A stretch of 64,000 nucleotides of DNA from Aeromicrobium sp. Root495 (GCF_001426755.1 NZ_LMFJ01000001.1:42634-106633); one strand, 5' to 3'. Shown: positions 18,190 through 27,327, counted from the first letter of the stretch. The notes: a model not told the origin generated them from the sequence alone. Made by a program: numbers and translations.

Positions 18190-19743
18190 ATGGCCAATCT
18201 TGCGTCGTTCCTGGAGACCTCAGCCCAGCAGTACCCCGACCGCACCGCCATCATCTTCGGCGACACGGAGCTGTCGTTCCCGCAGGTGAACGGCGCGGCC
18301 AACCAGGTGGCCAACCTCCTCGTCTCGCGCGGCATCGAGCCCGGCGACAAGGTGGCGCTCTCGTGCCCCAACCTCCCGTACTTCACGATCGTCTACTACG
18401 GCATCCTCAAGGCCGGCGCCACGGTCGTCCCGCTCAACGTGCTGCTCAAGGGTCGCGAGGTCGCGTACCACCTGGCCGACTCCGACGCCAAGGCCTACTT
18501 CGCGTTCGAGGGCACGGCCGACCTGCCCATCGGCGAGGCGGCCTGGGAGGGCTTCGAGGCCACCGAGTCGTGCGAGCAGTTCTTCCTCATCAAGCTCGAC
18601 TCGGCTGCGCCGGCGCCGCTCGAGGGCCCCGAGCACTATGCCCCCCTCGTGGCCGAGCAGCCCCCGACGTTCGAGACCGTCGAGGTCGACGACGACGAGA
18701 CCGCCGTCATCCTCTACACGTCGGGCACCACGGGCCAGCCCAAGGGCGCCGAGCTCCGGCACCGCAACATGCGTGACAACGCGCTGGCCGGCAAGGACCT
18801 CTTCGGCGCCGACGCCACCAACCCCGACACGTATCTCTGCGTGCTCCCGCTCTTCCACTCCTTCGGCCAGACCTGCATCCAGAACGGCGCCATCGCCTTC
18901 GGCGGCACCATCGTCATGCTGCCTCGCTTCGAGGCCAAGGCCGCGCTCGGCCTCATGGCCAAGCACCAGGTCTCCTACTTCGCCGGCGTCCCCACGATGT
19001 ACTGGGGCCTGCTCGGTGCGCTCGACGAGAGCGTGGACGTCGAGACCCTGGCCAAGAACCTCCGCGTCGCCGCTGCGGGCGGGTCGGCGCTCCCGGTCGA
19101 CATCCACCGTCAGTTCAAGGAGCGCTTCGGCGTCACGATCCTCGAGGGCTACGGCCTGTCCGAGACCTCGCCGGTCGCCTCCTTCTCGGTCTTCGGCGAG
19201 GAGCCCCGGGTCGGCTCCATCGGCAAGCCCATCCCGGGCGTCGAGATGAAGCTCATCAACGACGATTGGTCCGACGTCCCCGACGACGTGGATGCCGTGG
19301 GCGAGATCGCCATCAAGGGCCACAACGTCATGAAGGGCTACTACGACCGCCCCGAGGCCACGGCGGAGGCCATCCACGACGGCTGGTTCCGCTCCGGCGA
19401 CCTCGCCAAGAAGGACGCCGACGGCTACTACTTCATCGTCGACCGCTCCAAGGACATGATCATCCGGGGCGGCTTCAACGTGTACCCGCGCGAGATCGAG
19501 GAGATCCTCATCAGCCACCCGGCCGTCTCGCTCGTGGCCGTCATCGGCGTGCCGCACGAGTCGCACGGCGAGGAGATCAAGGCCGTCGTGGTCAAGAACA
19601 AGGACCACGACGACGTCTCCGAGGCCGACCTCGTGGCGTGGGGCAAGGAGCAGCTCGCGGCCTACAAGTACCCGCGCGTCGTGGAGTTCCGCGACGAGCT
19701 GCCCATGACGTCCACCGGCAAGATCCTCAAGCGCGAGCTCTGA
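18190..19743 (+). CDS. Long-chain fatty-acid-CoA ligase-like (FadD) enzyme
   Basis: ANL-superfamily adenylating enzyme of 517 residues. The ATP-binding P-loop YTSGTTGQPKGAE is at residues 176-188, followed by LPLFHSFGQT, EGYGLSETSP, GWFRSGDLAKKDADGYYFIVDRSKDMIIRGGFNVYPREIE, and the C-terminal catalytic lysine in STGKILKREL. It activates a carboxylic acid, probably a fatty acid, to its CoA ester. The ATG follows GAGGAG. It is unusual in sitting between purC and purS, interrupting the purine genes without obvious functional link. Confidence 0.92.
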   Translation: MANLASFLETSAQQYPDRTAIIFGDTELSFPQVNGAANQVANLLVSRGIEPGDKVALSCPNLPYFTIVYYGILKAGATVVPLNVLLKGREVAYHLADSDAKAYFAFEGTADLPIGEAAWEGFEATESCEQFFLIKLDSAAPAPLEGPEHYAPLVAEQPPTFETVEVDDDETAVILYTSGTTGQPKGAELRHRNMRDNALAGKDLFGADATNPDTYLCVLPLFHSFGQTCIQNGAIAFGGTIVMLPRFEAKAALGLMAKHQVSYFAGVPTMYWGLLGALDESVDVETLAKNLRVAAAGGSALPVDIHRQFKERFGVTILEGYGLSETSPVASFSVFGEEPRVGSIGKPIPGVEMKLINDDWSDVPDDVDAVGEIAIKGHNVMKGYYDRPEATAEAIHDGWFRSGDLAKKDADGYYFIVDRSKDMIIRGGFNVYPREIEEILISHPAVSLVAVIGVPHESHGEEIKAVVVKNKDHDDVSEADLVAWGKEQLAAYKYPRVVEFRDELPMTSTGKILKREL

Positions 19744-19845
19744 GACCGGTCGCGCAGCAGGGGCGTGAGTCGGACGCCGGGCGTGGAAGCCCGCGCGTTC
19801 CTCTCCGCGTTCCGGCCCCTCGACGCCGACCAGTAGGATCAAGCC

Positions 19846-20088
19846 ATGCCTCGTGTGATCGTCGACGTCATGCCCAAGCCTGAGATTCTCGACCCGCAGG
19901 GCAAGGCCGTCCACGGCGCCCTGCCCCGTCTGGGCTTCTCCGGGATCAGCGACGTCCGTCAGGGCAAGCGCTTCGAGCTCCAGGTCGAGAACGTCGACGA
20001 GTCCACCCTCGCCGAGATCGCCACGATCGCCGAGACGCTGCTCTCCAACCCCGTCATCGAGGACTTCGCCGTCCGGGTGGATGCATGA
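19846..20088 (+). CDS. purS: FGAM synthase subunit PurS
   Basis: An 80-residue protein that bridges PurQ and PurL in the formylglycinamidine ribonucleotide synthase complex. [38 protein letters not shown] is diagnostic. TAGGAT at 19834-19839 lies 6 nt before the ATG, so the message is probably leaderless. Its last codons overlap the purQ start (ATGA). PurL itself is 14.5 kb away. Confidence 0.96.
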   Translation: MPRVIVDVMPKPEILDPQGKAVHGALPRLGFSGISDVRQGKRFELQVENVDESTLAEIATIAETLLSNPVIEDFAVRVDA

Positions 20089-20765
20089 GCCAGAGGGTCG
20101 GGGTCGTCACGTTCCCCGGGTCGCTCGACGACACCGACGCCCAGCGCGCCGTCCGTCTGGCCGGCGGTGAGCCCGTCGCTCTCTGGCACGGCGACCACGA
20201 CCTCCAGGGCGTCGACGCCGTCATCCTGCCCGGCGGCTTCTCCTACGGCGACTACCTGCGCTGCGGAGCCATCGCGAGCTTCGCCCCGATCATGACCGAG
20301 GTCATCGCGGCGGCACAGGGAGGCCTGCCGGTCCTCGGCATCTGCAACGGCTTCCAGATCCTCTGCGAGTCGCACCTGCTGCCCGGTGCGCTCATCCGCA
20401 ACGACCACCGCACGTTCATCTGCCGCGACCAGGTGCTCGAGGTCGAGAACGCCTCCACGTCCTGGACCTCCGACTACGAGGTGGGCCAGCGCATCACCAT
20501 CCCGCTGAAGAACGGCGAGGGCGGCTTCGTCGCCGACGACGCCACGCTCGACATGCTCGAGGGGGAGGGTCGCGTGGTGTTCCGCTACGTCGACGTGAAC
20601 CCCAACGGGTCGCTGCGCGGGATCGCCGGCATCACCAACGAGCGCGGCAACGTGGTCGGACTCATGCCCCACCCCGAGCACGCCGTCGAGGACCTCTGCG
20701 GTCCCGGCACCGACGGGCTGGGCTTCTTCACGTCGGCCGTCCGGCAGGTGCTGGCGTCAGCCTGA
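20085..20765 (+). CDS. purQ: FGAM synthase glutaminase subunit PurQ
   Basis: Class I glutamine amidotransferase of 226 residues supplying ammonia to PurL. Cys87 is the nucleophile in [11 protein letters not shown]; the His-Glu pair is in [22 protein letters not shown] and [17 protein letters not shown] are typical PurQ segments. Start overlaps the purS stop, giving the fixed 1:1 coupling usual for these genes. Confidence 0.96.
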   Translation: MSQRVGVVTFPGSLDDTDAQRAVRLAGGEPVALWHGDHDLQGVDAVILPGGFSYGDYLRCGAIASFAPIMTEVIAAAQGGLPVLGICNGFQILCESHLLPGALIRNDHRTFICRDQVLEVENASTSWTSDYEVGQRITIPLKNGEGGFVADDATLDMLEGEGRVVFRYVDVNPNGSLRGIAGITNERGNVVGLMPHPEHAVEDLCGPGTDGLGFFTSAVRQVLASA

Positions 20766-20801
20766 CCGCTGTCGCTCCCACGGCGCGGATAGGCTCCCGG
20801 C

Positions 20802-21020
20802 GTGGAACTTCCTGTCGCCTGGTCGCTGCTCCTGCTCGTCGTCGCCGCCTGGAACCTGTTCATCTGGCCCCAGTTCTGGCGCCGCGTCACGAAGGACGGT
20901 CGCGCCCGCGACGCGGACGGGCGTCCCACGGCCTTCTTCCGTGTGCACGCCGTCCTGATCGGGGTGTCCCTCGTGCTGGCCGTGGCGGTGGGCGTCCTGG
21001 GAATCCTCACCCTCGTCTGA
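20802..21020 (+). CDS. SCO4848-family small membrane protein
   Basis: A 72-residue protein with two membrane helices (about residues 5-24 and 48-71) joined by a basic loop FWRRVTKDGRARDADGRPTAFF. The WNLFIWPQFWRR and GRPTAFFRVHAVLIG segments match the conserved actinobacterial SCO4848 family, whose function is unknown. TAGGCT at 20790-20795 lies 6 nt before the GTG. Confidence 0.85.
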   Translation: MELPVAWSLLLLVVAAWNLFIWPQFWRRVTKDGRARDADGRPTAFFRVHAVLIGVSLVLAVAVGVLGILTLV

Positions 21021-21034
21021 ACGTTGTGGCAGGC

Positions 21035-21322
21035 ATGAGCCACACCGTGACGTTCAACGCCGAGAAGCACCGCTACGAGATCGCCGTCGACGGCACCTTC
21101 GCCGGCCTCACCGAGGCGGTCCCGTCGGCCGACGACGCCGACGTGCTGGTCTTCCCCCACACCAAGGTCTTCGACGAGTTCGAGGGGCAGGGTCTCGCCT
21201 CGAAGCTCGTCTCCGGGGCGCTCGACGACGTGCGGGCGCAAGGGAAGAAGATCGTCGCGGAGTGCCCCTACGTGGCTCGCTTCGTGGAGAAGCACAGCGA
21301 GTACGCCGACCTCCTGGCGTGA
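21035..21322 (+). CDS. GNAT-like small acetyltransferase domain protein (COG2388 type)
   Basis: A 95-residue protein of the YjdJ-like minimal GNAT group: VLVFPHTKVFDEFEGQGLASKLVSGALDDVRAQGKKIVAECPYVARFVEKH. The EGQGLASKL segment is the acetyl-CoA loop; the CPYVARFVEKHSEYADL tail is typical. Substrate unknown. ATG 21035 is preferred to the in-frame GTG at 21026. It follows the SCO4848 gene closely and may share its transcript. Confidence 0.85.
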   Translation: MSHTVTFNAEKHRYEIAVDGTFAGLTEAVPSADDADVLVFPHTKVFDEFEGQGLASKLVSGALDDVRAQGKKIVAECPYVARFVEKHSEYADLLA

Positions 21323-21366
21323 CCAACGTCCCTCCCAGGGATTCGTCGGAACCGCGCGCAGCCCGC

Positions 21367-21372
21367 TAGACT
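21367..21372 (+). promoter_or_regulatory. -10 box (TAGACT) of the DEAD-box helicase gene
   Basis: TAGACT lies only 2 nt before an ATG at 21375, so transcription should start at about 21379, inside that frame. The real start is then likely the ATG at 21489, leaving a leader of roughly 110 nt, in contrast to the leaderless genes around it. Confidence 0.45.
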
Positions 21373-21488
21373 GCATGAGTCACGACCGCCCCGACGTCAC
21401 CGTCGGTGAGGCGCTCGGCCCGACCACGTGTCGCGAATCGCGCGACGTTCGGAATCTCGGGCACACAACATTGTCTGAGAGCTCTTCC

Positions 21489-22913
21489 ATGAATCCGTCC
21501 GTCCCCGGCACCGCCGTGCCCACCTTCTCCTCCCTCGGTCTCTCCGTCCCGCTCGAGCGTGCGCTCGCCCGCCAGGAGATCACCGCGCCCACCCCCATCC
21601 AGATCGCCGTCCTGCCGCCCGCGCTCAAGGGCCGCAACGTCCTGGGCCGTGCCAAGACCGGCTCCGGCAAGACGCTCTCGTTCGGCCTCCCGGTGCTCGC
21701 GCGCCTCGCCGAGGGCAAGCGTCAGCCCAAGTCGCCGCGCGCCATCATCCTGGTGCCCACCCGTGAGCTCGCCACCCAGGTCCACCGCGCGCTCTCGCCG
21801 CTGGCCGAGCCGCTGCACCTGCGCCTCATGACCGTCCTCGGCGGCATGCCCATCAACCGTCAGGCCCAGCGCCTGCGCGAGGGCGTCGACGTCGTCATCG
21901 CCACGCCCGGACGCCTCGGCGACCTGGTGCAGCGCGGCGACTGCCGCCTCGACCAGGTCGAGATCACCGTCCTCGACGAGGCCGACCACCTGTGCGACCT
22001 CGGCTTCTTCAAGCCCGTCGACGCGCTCCTGGCCGCCACGCCGCGCGCGGCCCAGCGCCTGCTGCTGTCGGCCACCCTCGACGGCGACGTGAACCGTCTC
22101 GTCAAGCGCCACCTGCCCGAGCACGTGCTGCACGAGATCGAGTCGTCCAAGGACCTCGAGGGCCCCATGGACCACCACCTGATCGTGGCCGAGCGCACCA
22201 ACAAGTTCCAGACCGCGCACCGTCTGCTCGAGCAGAACCCGCGCACCATCGTGTTCGCCCGCACCCGTCGCGGCGCGTCGCGCCTGGCGCGTCAGCTCAC
22301 CACCGGCGGCATCGACGCGGTCGACCTGCACGGCGACCTCAACCAGTCGCGCCGCGAGCGCAACCTCGCCCGGTTCAGCAAGGGCGACGCGGCCGTCATC
22401 GTGGCCACCGACATCGCGGCCCGTGGCATCCACGTCGACGACGTCAAGCTCGTCATGCACTACGACGCCCCGGCCGAGCACAAGGCCTACACGCACCGCT
22501 CCGGCCGCACGGCGCGCGCGGGCGAGGCCGGCACCGTCATCACGCTCACCACGCCCGAGGACCTCCGCGAGGTCGTGGCGCTGCAGCGCAAGGCCGGAGT
22601 CGCTGCTCGTCAGCACCGCGCCGACCGTCTCCCGGCCACGCTCACGGCCTCGACGCTGGCCGAGTCCGGCGAGATCGTCGCCGTGCAGCCCTCGTCGGGC
22701 GGTGGCCAGGGCCGCAGCTCCGGCGGCGGCTCGCAGGGCCAGAACCGCAACCGCAACCGCAGCCGCTCCGGTGGCCAGGGCGGCGGCCAGCCGCGCAGCC
22801 AGGGCGGCGGACAGTCCCGCGGCCAGGGTGGCGGCCGAGGTCGCAGCCAGGGATCCGCGGCCGGATCGTCCTCGCGTGGCAGCTCGCAGGGCGGACGCCC
22901 CTCCTACCGCTGA
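21489..22913 (+). CDS. DEAD-box ATP-dependent RNA helicase
   Basis: A 474-residue SF2 helicase that remodels RNA duplexes. Q-motif region PTPIQIAVLP, motif I AKTGSGKT (residues 55-62), PTREL, TPGR, DEAD (163-166), SATL, and motifs V/VI VATDIAARGIHVDDVKLV and HRSGRTARAG. The last ~85 residues are a low-complexity tail rich in Gly, Gln, Arg and Ser with repeated GGGQ and RSQG pieces, likely an unstructured RNA-binding arm. Start 21489 is chosen because the -10 box rules out 21375. A ~110-nt leader suggests post-transcriptional control, as known for cold-shock helicases. Confidence 0.93.
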   Translation: MNPSVPGTAVPTFSSLGLSVPLERALARQEITAPTPIQIAVLPPALKGRNVLGRAKTGSGKTLSFGLPVLARLAEGKRQPKSPRAIILVPTRELATQVHRALSPLAEPLHLRLMTVLGGMPINRQAQRLREGVDVVIATPGRLGDLVQRGDCRLDQVEITVLDEADHLCDLGFFKPVDALLAATPRAAQRLLLSATLDGDVNRLVKRHLPEHVLHEIESSKDLEGPMDHHLIVAERTNKFQTAHRLLEQNPRTIVFARTRRGASRLARQLTTGGIDAVDLHGDLNQSRRERNLARFSKGDAAVIVATDIAARGIHVDDVKLVMHYDAPAEHKAYTHRSGRTARAGEAGTVITLTTPEDLREVVALQRKAGVAARQHRADRLPATLTASTLAESGEIVAVQPSSGGGQGRSSGGGSQGQNRNRNRSRSGGQGGGQPRSQGGGQSRGQGGGRGRSQGSAAGSSSRGSSQGGRPSYR

Positions 22914-22938
22914 CGTGCCGGTTGGCTAGGTTGTCGGC

Positions 22939-24156
22939 GTGCTCGTCCCGTCCCGCCTGGCCGTCCGGCTCGGTCTGCTCGGCCCCGCGTTCATCGCTGC
23001 GGTCGCGTACGTCGACCCCGGCAACGTGGCCACCAACGTCACGGCGGGGGCCGAGTTCGGGTACACGCTCGTCTGGGTCGTGGTGCTCGCCAACGTCATG
23101 GCGGTGCTCGTCCAGTACCTGTCGGCCAAGCTCGGCCTCGTCACGGGACGCTCGCTCGCGGGCAACCTGGGTGACCGGCTCCCGAGGCCGGCACGGCTGG
23201 CCTTCTGGGGCCAGGCCGAGGCCATCGCCATCGCCACCGACCTCGCCGAGGTCGTGGGCGGCGCCATCGCGCTGTACCTGATCTTCGACCTGCCGCTCGT
23301 GGTCGGGGCCGTGCTGACCGCCTCGGTCTCGCTCGTCCTCCTCCTCGTCGGCGACGCCCGGGGGCAGAAGGTCCTCGAGCGCACGATCATCGGCTTCCTC
23401 GCCCTGATCGCGGTCGGCTTCCTCGCCGGCCTCGTGGTCGCGCCGCCCGACGCGGGCGAGACCGTCGCCGGCCTGGTGCCGCGGTTCGACGGGTCCGAGA
23501 GCGTCCTGCTCGCGTCCGGCATCATCGGCGCCACCGTGATGCCGCACGTCATCTACCTGCACTCGAGCCTCACGAGCCACCGGGTCGAGCGGTGGGGGAG
23601 CGGCTACGACGTCCCGCAGCTGCTCCGGATCACGCGTGTCGACGTGGTGGCCGCCCTCGTGGTGGCGGGGCTGCTCAACCTCTCGCTCCTGCTCGTCGCC
23701 GCGCGCTCGCTCGCGGGCCTGCCGGGCACCGACACCCTGACCGGCGTGCACGACGTCGTGTCCTCGGAGCTGGGGGCGGGGGTGGCGCTCCTCTTCGCCG
23801 TCGCGCTGCTGGGGTCGGGCCTCGCCTCCACGTCGGTGGGTGCGGCCGCCGGTGCGGAGGTGATGGACGGCCTGCTGGGTCTTCGGATCCCGCTCGTGGT
23901 CCGGCGGGTGATCACGGTGATCCCGGCGCTGGTCGTGCTGCTGCTCGACGTCGATCCCAGCCGGGCGCTCGTCGTCTCCCAGGTGATCCTGTCCATGGGG
24001 ATCCCGTTCGCGCTCGTGCCCCTCGTGGTGCTCACCGCTCGGCGCTCGGTCATGGGCCAGCACGTGAACCGGCGCTCGACCACCCTGGCGGCGAGCGTCG
24101 TGGCCGCCATCGTGATCACGCTGAACGTGGCGCTGCTCGTGCTGACCTTCGGCTAG
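22939..24156 (+). CDS. NRAMP family divalent metal transporter
   Basis: A 405-residue Mn2+/Fe2+:H+ symporter-type membrane protein with about 11 helices. The two metal-binding motifs are present: VDPGNVATN in helix 1 and ATVMPHVIYLHSS in helix 6. TAGGTT at 22927-22932 lies 6 nt before the GTG, implying a leaderless start. No Mur- or MntR-like operator is obvious. Its TAG stop interlocks with the stop of the convergent VOC gene in a shared CTAG. Confidence 0.93.
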   Translation: MLVPSRLAVRLGLLGPAFIAAVAYVDPGNVATNVTAGAEFGYTLVWVVVLANVMAVLVQYLSAKLGLVTGRSLAGNLGDRLPRPARLAFWGQAEAIAIATDLAEVVGGAIALYLIFDLPLVVGAVLTASVSLVLLLVGDARGQKVLERTIIGFLALIAVGFLAGLVVAPPDAGETVAGLVPRFDGSESVLLASGIIGATVMPHVIYLHSSLTSHRVERWGSGYDVPQLLRITRVDVVAALVVAGLLNLSLLLVAARSLAGLPGTDTLTGVHDVVSSELGAGVALLFAVALLGSGLASTSVGAAAGAEVMDGLLGLRIPLVVRRVITVIPALVVLLLDVDPSRALVVSQVILSMGIPFALVPLVVLTARRSVMGQHVNRRSTTLAASVVAAIVITLNVALLVLTFG

Positions 24157-24533
24157 GCGTGAGGCTCCAGGAACTCCAGCCGGTTCCCCCAGGGATCGGC
24201 AGCGTAGAACCGGTGGTGGCCGGGGAAGTGGTCGTCCCACGTGACCTGGTGTCCGTGCCGCTCGAGCCGGTCGGCGAGGGCCTGGATCGAGCCGACGAGG
24301 ATCCCGGGGTGGGCCTTGAGTGCGGGTGCGAAGTCGCGCTCCACGCCGAGGTGCACCTCGAGTCCTCCGCCTCGGAACCAGCAGCCGCCCCGGGCGGCCA
24401 GGACCGGCGGCTTCGGCACCTCGGTCATGCCCAGGACCTGGCCCCAGAAGAGTCGGCACTCGTCCTCGGCGCCCTCCGGGACCGCGAGCTGGACGTGGTG
24501 CAGTCCCTGGAGGCTGTAGTCGGACGTGCTCAT
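24153..24533 (-). CDS. VOC (glyoxalase/bleomycin-resistance) family protein
   Basis: A 126-residue vicinal-oxygen-chelate protein: LQGLHHVQLAVPEGAEDECRLFWGQVLGMTEV at the start and HRFYAADPWGNRLEFLEP at the end, with a possible metal site of His12 and C-terminal Glu. Typical roles are metal-dependent isomerase, dioxygenase or antibiotic binding; none can be assigned. It starts 16 bp after the stop of the upstream 126-aa gene and probably shares its transcript. Confidence 0.88.
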   Translation of the reverse strand: MSTSDYSLQGLHHVQLAVPEGAEDECRLFWGQVLGMTEVPKPPVLAARGGCWFRGGGLEVHLGVERDFAPALKAHPGILVGSIQALADRLERHGHQVTWDDHFPGHHRFYAADPWGNRLEFLEPHA

Positions 24534-24549
24534 GGCTGGGCCACGCTCC

Positions 24550-24930
24550 TCAGGTGCCGAGACGGAGGTGCGGGCGGCCGCCCTCACCGCCGGTGGCCGT
24601 GACCACCCAGCGGCCCGGGGCGTCGACGACGACCTCGCCCAGCTTCACGAACTGGTAGACGCCGTCCTGCGTGGGCTGCTCGCCGCTGAGCGGCATCCGG
24701 CCGGGGACGATGGGCACGGGCTGGCCACCCTCGGGACCGAGGCCGACCTCGAGCGACGACGGCGGCTCGAACCGCCGCCCGTTGTCGCTGCGCTGACCGA
24801 CCTCGCAGTAGTAGATGCTGACCTCCCCCGCCGGGAGGTCGAGGGTCGTCGTGCCGGGCACGTCCATCCAGCCGTAGGCGGAGCGACTCGCTCCGGTGAG
24901 GAACCCGCCGATCCCGTCGAGCAGTCCCAT
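24550..24930 (-). CDS. Conserved hypothetical protein
   Basis: A 126-residue soluble protein of beta-rich pattern: LDGIGGFLTGASRSAYGWMDVPG, then TTTLDLPAGEVSIYYCEVGQRSD and a C-terminal GRWVVTATGGEGGRPHLRLGT. I do not recognise the family with confidence. The strand-rich layout suggests a small beta-sandwich. On the minus strand a TAGCCT box and GGGGGA ribosome site precede the ATG at 24930, so it heads a two-gene unit with the VOC gene. Confidence 0.75.
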   Translation of the reverse strand: MGLLDGIGGFLTGASRSAYGWMDVPGTTTLDLPAGEVSIYYCEVGQRSDNGRRFEPPSSLEVGLGPEGGQPVPIVPGRMPLSGEQPTQDGVYQFVKLGEVVVDAPGRWVVTATGGEGGRPHLRLGT

Positions 24931-24985
24931 GTCATCCCCCGTTGGTCTTGGACGGCCGTACCACTTGAGACGAGGCTAGCGGACC

Positions 24986-25759
24986 TCAGGCTCCGGGGTG
25001 AAGGACCCGGCGGAGGAACGTGCGGGTCCGCTCCTGCTGAGGATCGCCGATGACCTGGGCGGGCGGGCCGTGCTCCACCACGACGCCGCCGTCGAGGAAG
25101 AGCACCTGGTCGGCCACCTGCTCGGCGAAGCGGATCTCGTGCGTCACGATGAGCGTGGTCCACCCCTGCGTCGCCAGGTCCTTGATGACCGCCAGCACCT
25201 CGCCCACGAGCTCGGGGTCCAGCGCCGACGTCGGCTCGTCGAACAGCACGACCCGTGGCTTGATGGCGAGCGCGCGGGCGATGCCCACCCGCTGCTGCTG
25301 GCCGCCCGAGAGCTGCGACGGGTAGGAGTCCTCGCGGTCCTCGAGGCCCACCTGCGCGAGCAGGGCGCGCCCCTCGGCGACCACCTCGTCCCGCGGGCGT
25401 CGCTGGGCGACGAGCGGGCCCTCGATGATGTTCTCGAGTGCCGTCTTGTGCGGGAACAGGTGGTGCTGCTGGAAGACGATGCCGGACTGCGCCCGGAGCG
25501 CCCGAAGCCGGGCCTCGCGGTCGCGACCCTGGGCGGGGAGCGTCCCGAAGTCGACCTCGACGTCCCCGATCCCGACCACGCCTGCGTCGGGGATCTCGAG
25601 GGTGTCGAGGCTCCGCAGCACGGTGGTCTTGCCCGAGCCGGACGGTCCGAGCAGGACGGTGGACGTGCCGGCCGCCGCCTCGAAGTCGACGCCCTTGAGC
25701 ACGGCCGTGTCGCCGAACGTCTTGGTGAGTCCGCTGACGCGGACGAGGGGAGTGGTCAT
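24986..25759 (-). CDS. Polar amino-acid ABC transporter, ATP-binding subunit
   Basis: A 257-residue ABC ATPase of the GlnQ/HisP type. Walker A GPSGSGKT at residues 38-45, Q-loop FQQHHLFPHKTALENI, signature LSGGQQQR, Walker B VVLFDEPTSALDPE, and the switch histidine in VTHEIRFA. It powers the adjacent fused importer. The ATG at 25759 overlaps the stop of that gene (ATGA), so the frame open to 25819 is not the start. Confidence 0.95.
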   Translation of the reverse strand: MTTPLVRVSGLTKTFGDTAVLKGVDFEAAAGTSTVLLGPSGSGKTTVLRSLDTLEIPDAGVVGIGDVEVDFGTLPAQGRDREARLRALRAQSGIVFQQHHLFPHKTALENIIEGPLVAQRRPRDEVVAEGRALLAQVGLEDREDSYPSQLSGGQQQRVGIARALAIKPRVVLFDEPTSALDPELVGEVLAVIKDLATQGWTTLIVTHEIRFAEQVADQVLFLDGGVVVEHGPPAQVIGDPQQERTRTFLRRVLHPGA

Positions 25760-27231
25760 CAGACGTACCGGTCCAATCGGGTCTCGAGCCGGCGCTGTCC
25801 GATCGAGAGGATCCAGCACACGACCCAGTAGTAGAAGCCCAGAAGGATGAGCAGGGCGAGGTACTCGGTGCTCTCGTTGGCGGCGTTGAGCGTGACGCGG
25901 AAGGCCTCGACCACGAGGATCGTCGAGGCCAGCGACGTGTCCTTCACGAGCGACAGCAACGAGTTGGACAGTGGCGGGACGGCCGTGCGCAGGGCCTGGG
26001 GAAGGACGACGCGACGCAGGGTCTGGCGGTAGTCGAGGCCGATCGTGCGGGCGGCCTCGGTCTGTCCCTTCGGCACGGCCAGGATCGCGGACCGGATGAT
26101 CTCGGCGGCGTACCCGGCGATGTTGATGCTGAACGCGAGGACGGCCGCCACGTACCGGTCGAAGTTGAGCCCGATCTCCGGCAGTCCGTAGAACACGATC
26201 GCGAGCTGCAGCAGGAGCGGGGTGCCGCGGACGATCGAGATGAAGACACCGGCCGGGACCGAGAGGAGCCTCCGCGGCGAGATGCGGGCCAGGGCCACGC
26301 CGAGCGCGAGCGCGAGGCCGACGACGAAGCTGATGGCCGTGAGAGGGATGGTGACCTTGACGAGGGCCTTGAGCACCGGCCAGGCCTGGTCCTTCACGAC
26401 GTCGAGCGCGCTGCGTCCGGCTCGGCCCTCGGCCTGCGCCTCGCCGCCGTCCTCGATGGAGACGTCGGCCTTGAAGTAGTCCTCGGAGATGCGCTTGAGG
26501 GTGCCGTCGTCACGCAGCGTCTGGAGCGCGGCGTCGGCCTGCTCCTTGAGCTGGGAGTCGGCCTTGCGGAACATCAACGCCTGCTGGGTCTGCTGTCCCT
26601 CGGCCTCGCCGGCGATCTTGATCTTCTTCGTGCCGCTCGTGGCGAGGTAGTCGAGAATCGCGATGTTGTCGTTCACGATGACGTCGGCACGGCCCTGCTC
26701 GAGCACCTTGGCGGCCTGCGACAGCCCGTCGACGGCCTCGATCTTGGCCCCGGCCTCCTTGGCCACCCCCGCCCAGTTGCTGGTGGTGGACTGTGCGGCC
26801 CGCAGGCCCTTGATGTCCTTGAGCGTGGTGATGTCGTCGACGTCGGACGGGGTGACGATGACGCCGCGCGAGTAGGTGTACGGCGTGCTGAGCCCGTACT
26901 TCGCCTCCCGCTCGGGGTTGATCGAGATCTGGTTGGCGATGACGTCGATGCGCTGGGAGTCGAGCGCCACGAAGAGCGAGTCGAAGGATGACTCGACGAA
27001 CGTGAGGCGCCAGCCGGCCTCCTTGGCGACTGCCTTGACGACCTCGATGTCGTAGCCCGTGAGGTCGTCGGTGTCGGGGTCGTGGAACGTGAAGGGCGGG
27101 TACGTGCCCTCGGTGCCCACCACGACGACCGGCTCGTCGGCGGCGGAGGCCGGTGAGGCAGCGCCGAGGCCGGCGGTGACGGCGAGTGCCACCACGACGG
27201 CCGCCAGCGAGCGGACCAGTAGGCGTCTCAT
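25759..27231 (-). CDS. Amino-acid ABC transporter, fused substrate-binding protein and permease
   Basis: A 490-residue fusion. Residues 1-30 are a Sec signal ending ASPASA; residues ~35-265 form an SBP family 3 domain (VVVVGTEGTYPPFTFHD, LTGYDIEVVKAVAKEAGW, RIDVIANQISINPERE); residues ~285-485 are an inner-membrane permease with five helices and the coupling EAARTIGLDYRQTLRRVVLPQA loop for the ATPase. Such fusions tether the receptor to the pore. The ligand is probably a polar amino acid. ATG 27231 has a GGGGAA site. Confidence 0.94.
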   Translation of the reverse strand: MRRLLVRSLAAVVVALAVTAGLGAASPASAADEPVVVVGTEGTYPPFTFHDPDTDDLTGYDIEVVKAVAKEAGWRLTFVESSFDSLFVALDSQRIDVIANQISINPEREAKYGLSTPYTYSRGVIVTPSDVDDITTLKDIKGLRAAQSTTSNWAGVAKEAGAKIEAVDGLSQAAKVLEQGRADVIVNDNIAILDYLATSGTKKIKIAGEAEGQQTQQALMFRKADSQLKEQADAALQTLRDDGTLKRISEDYFKADVSIEDGGEAQAEGRAGRSALDVVKDQAWPVLKALVKVTIPLTAISFVVGLALALGVALARISPRRLLSVPAGVFISIVRGTPLLLQLAIVFYGLPEIGLNFDRYVAAVLAFSINIAGYAAEIIRSAILAVPKGQTEAARTIGLDYRQTLRRVVLPQALRTAVPPLSNSLLSLVKDTSLASTILVVEAFRVTLNAANESTEYLALLILLGFYYWVVCWILSIGQRRLETRLDRYV

Positions 27232-27327
27232 GCGTTCCCCTGTCTTCACGATCCCTCGAACCTAGGGCCGACGTCCGCCGCACGCCTCTCGTGCCCACGA
27301 TGCGGACCTTCCTGGGAGGATGCACCC

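Noticed and set aside
21375-21488. N-terminal extension of the DEAD-box helicase
   Set aside because: The upstream ATG lies 2 nt after the -10 box, so it would not be transcribed as a usable start, and the added residues match no family feature.
24986-27231. Missing separate permease gene suggested a broken transporter
   Set aside because: The permease is fused to the binding protein and carries the full EAA loop, so the importer is complete.
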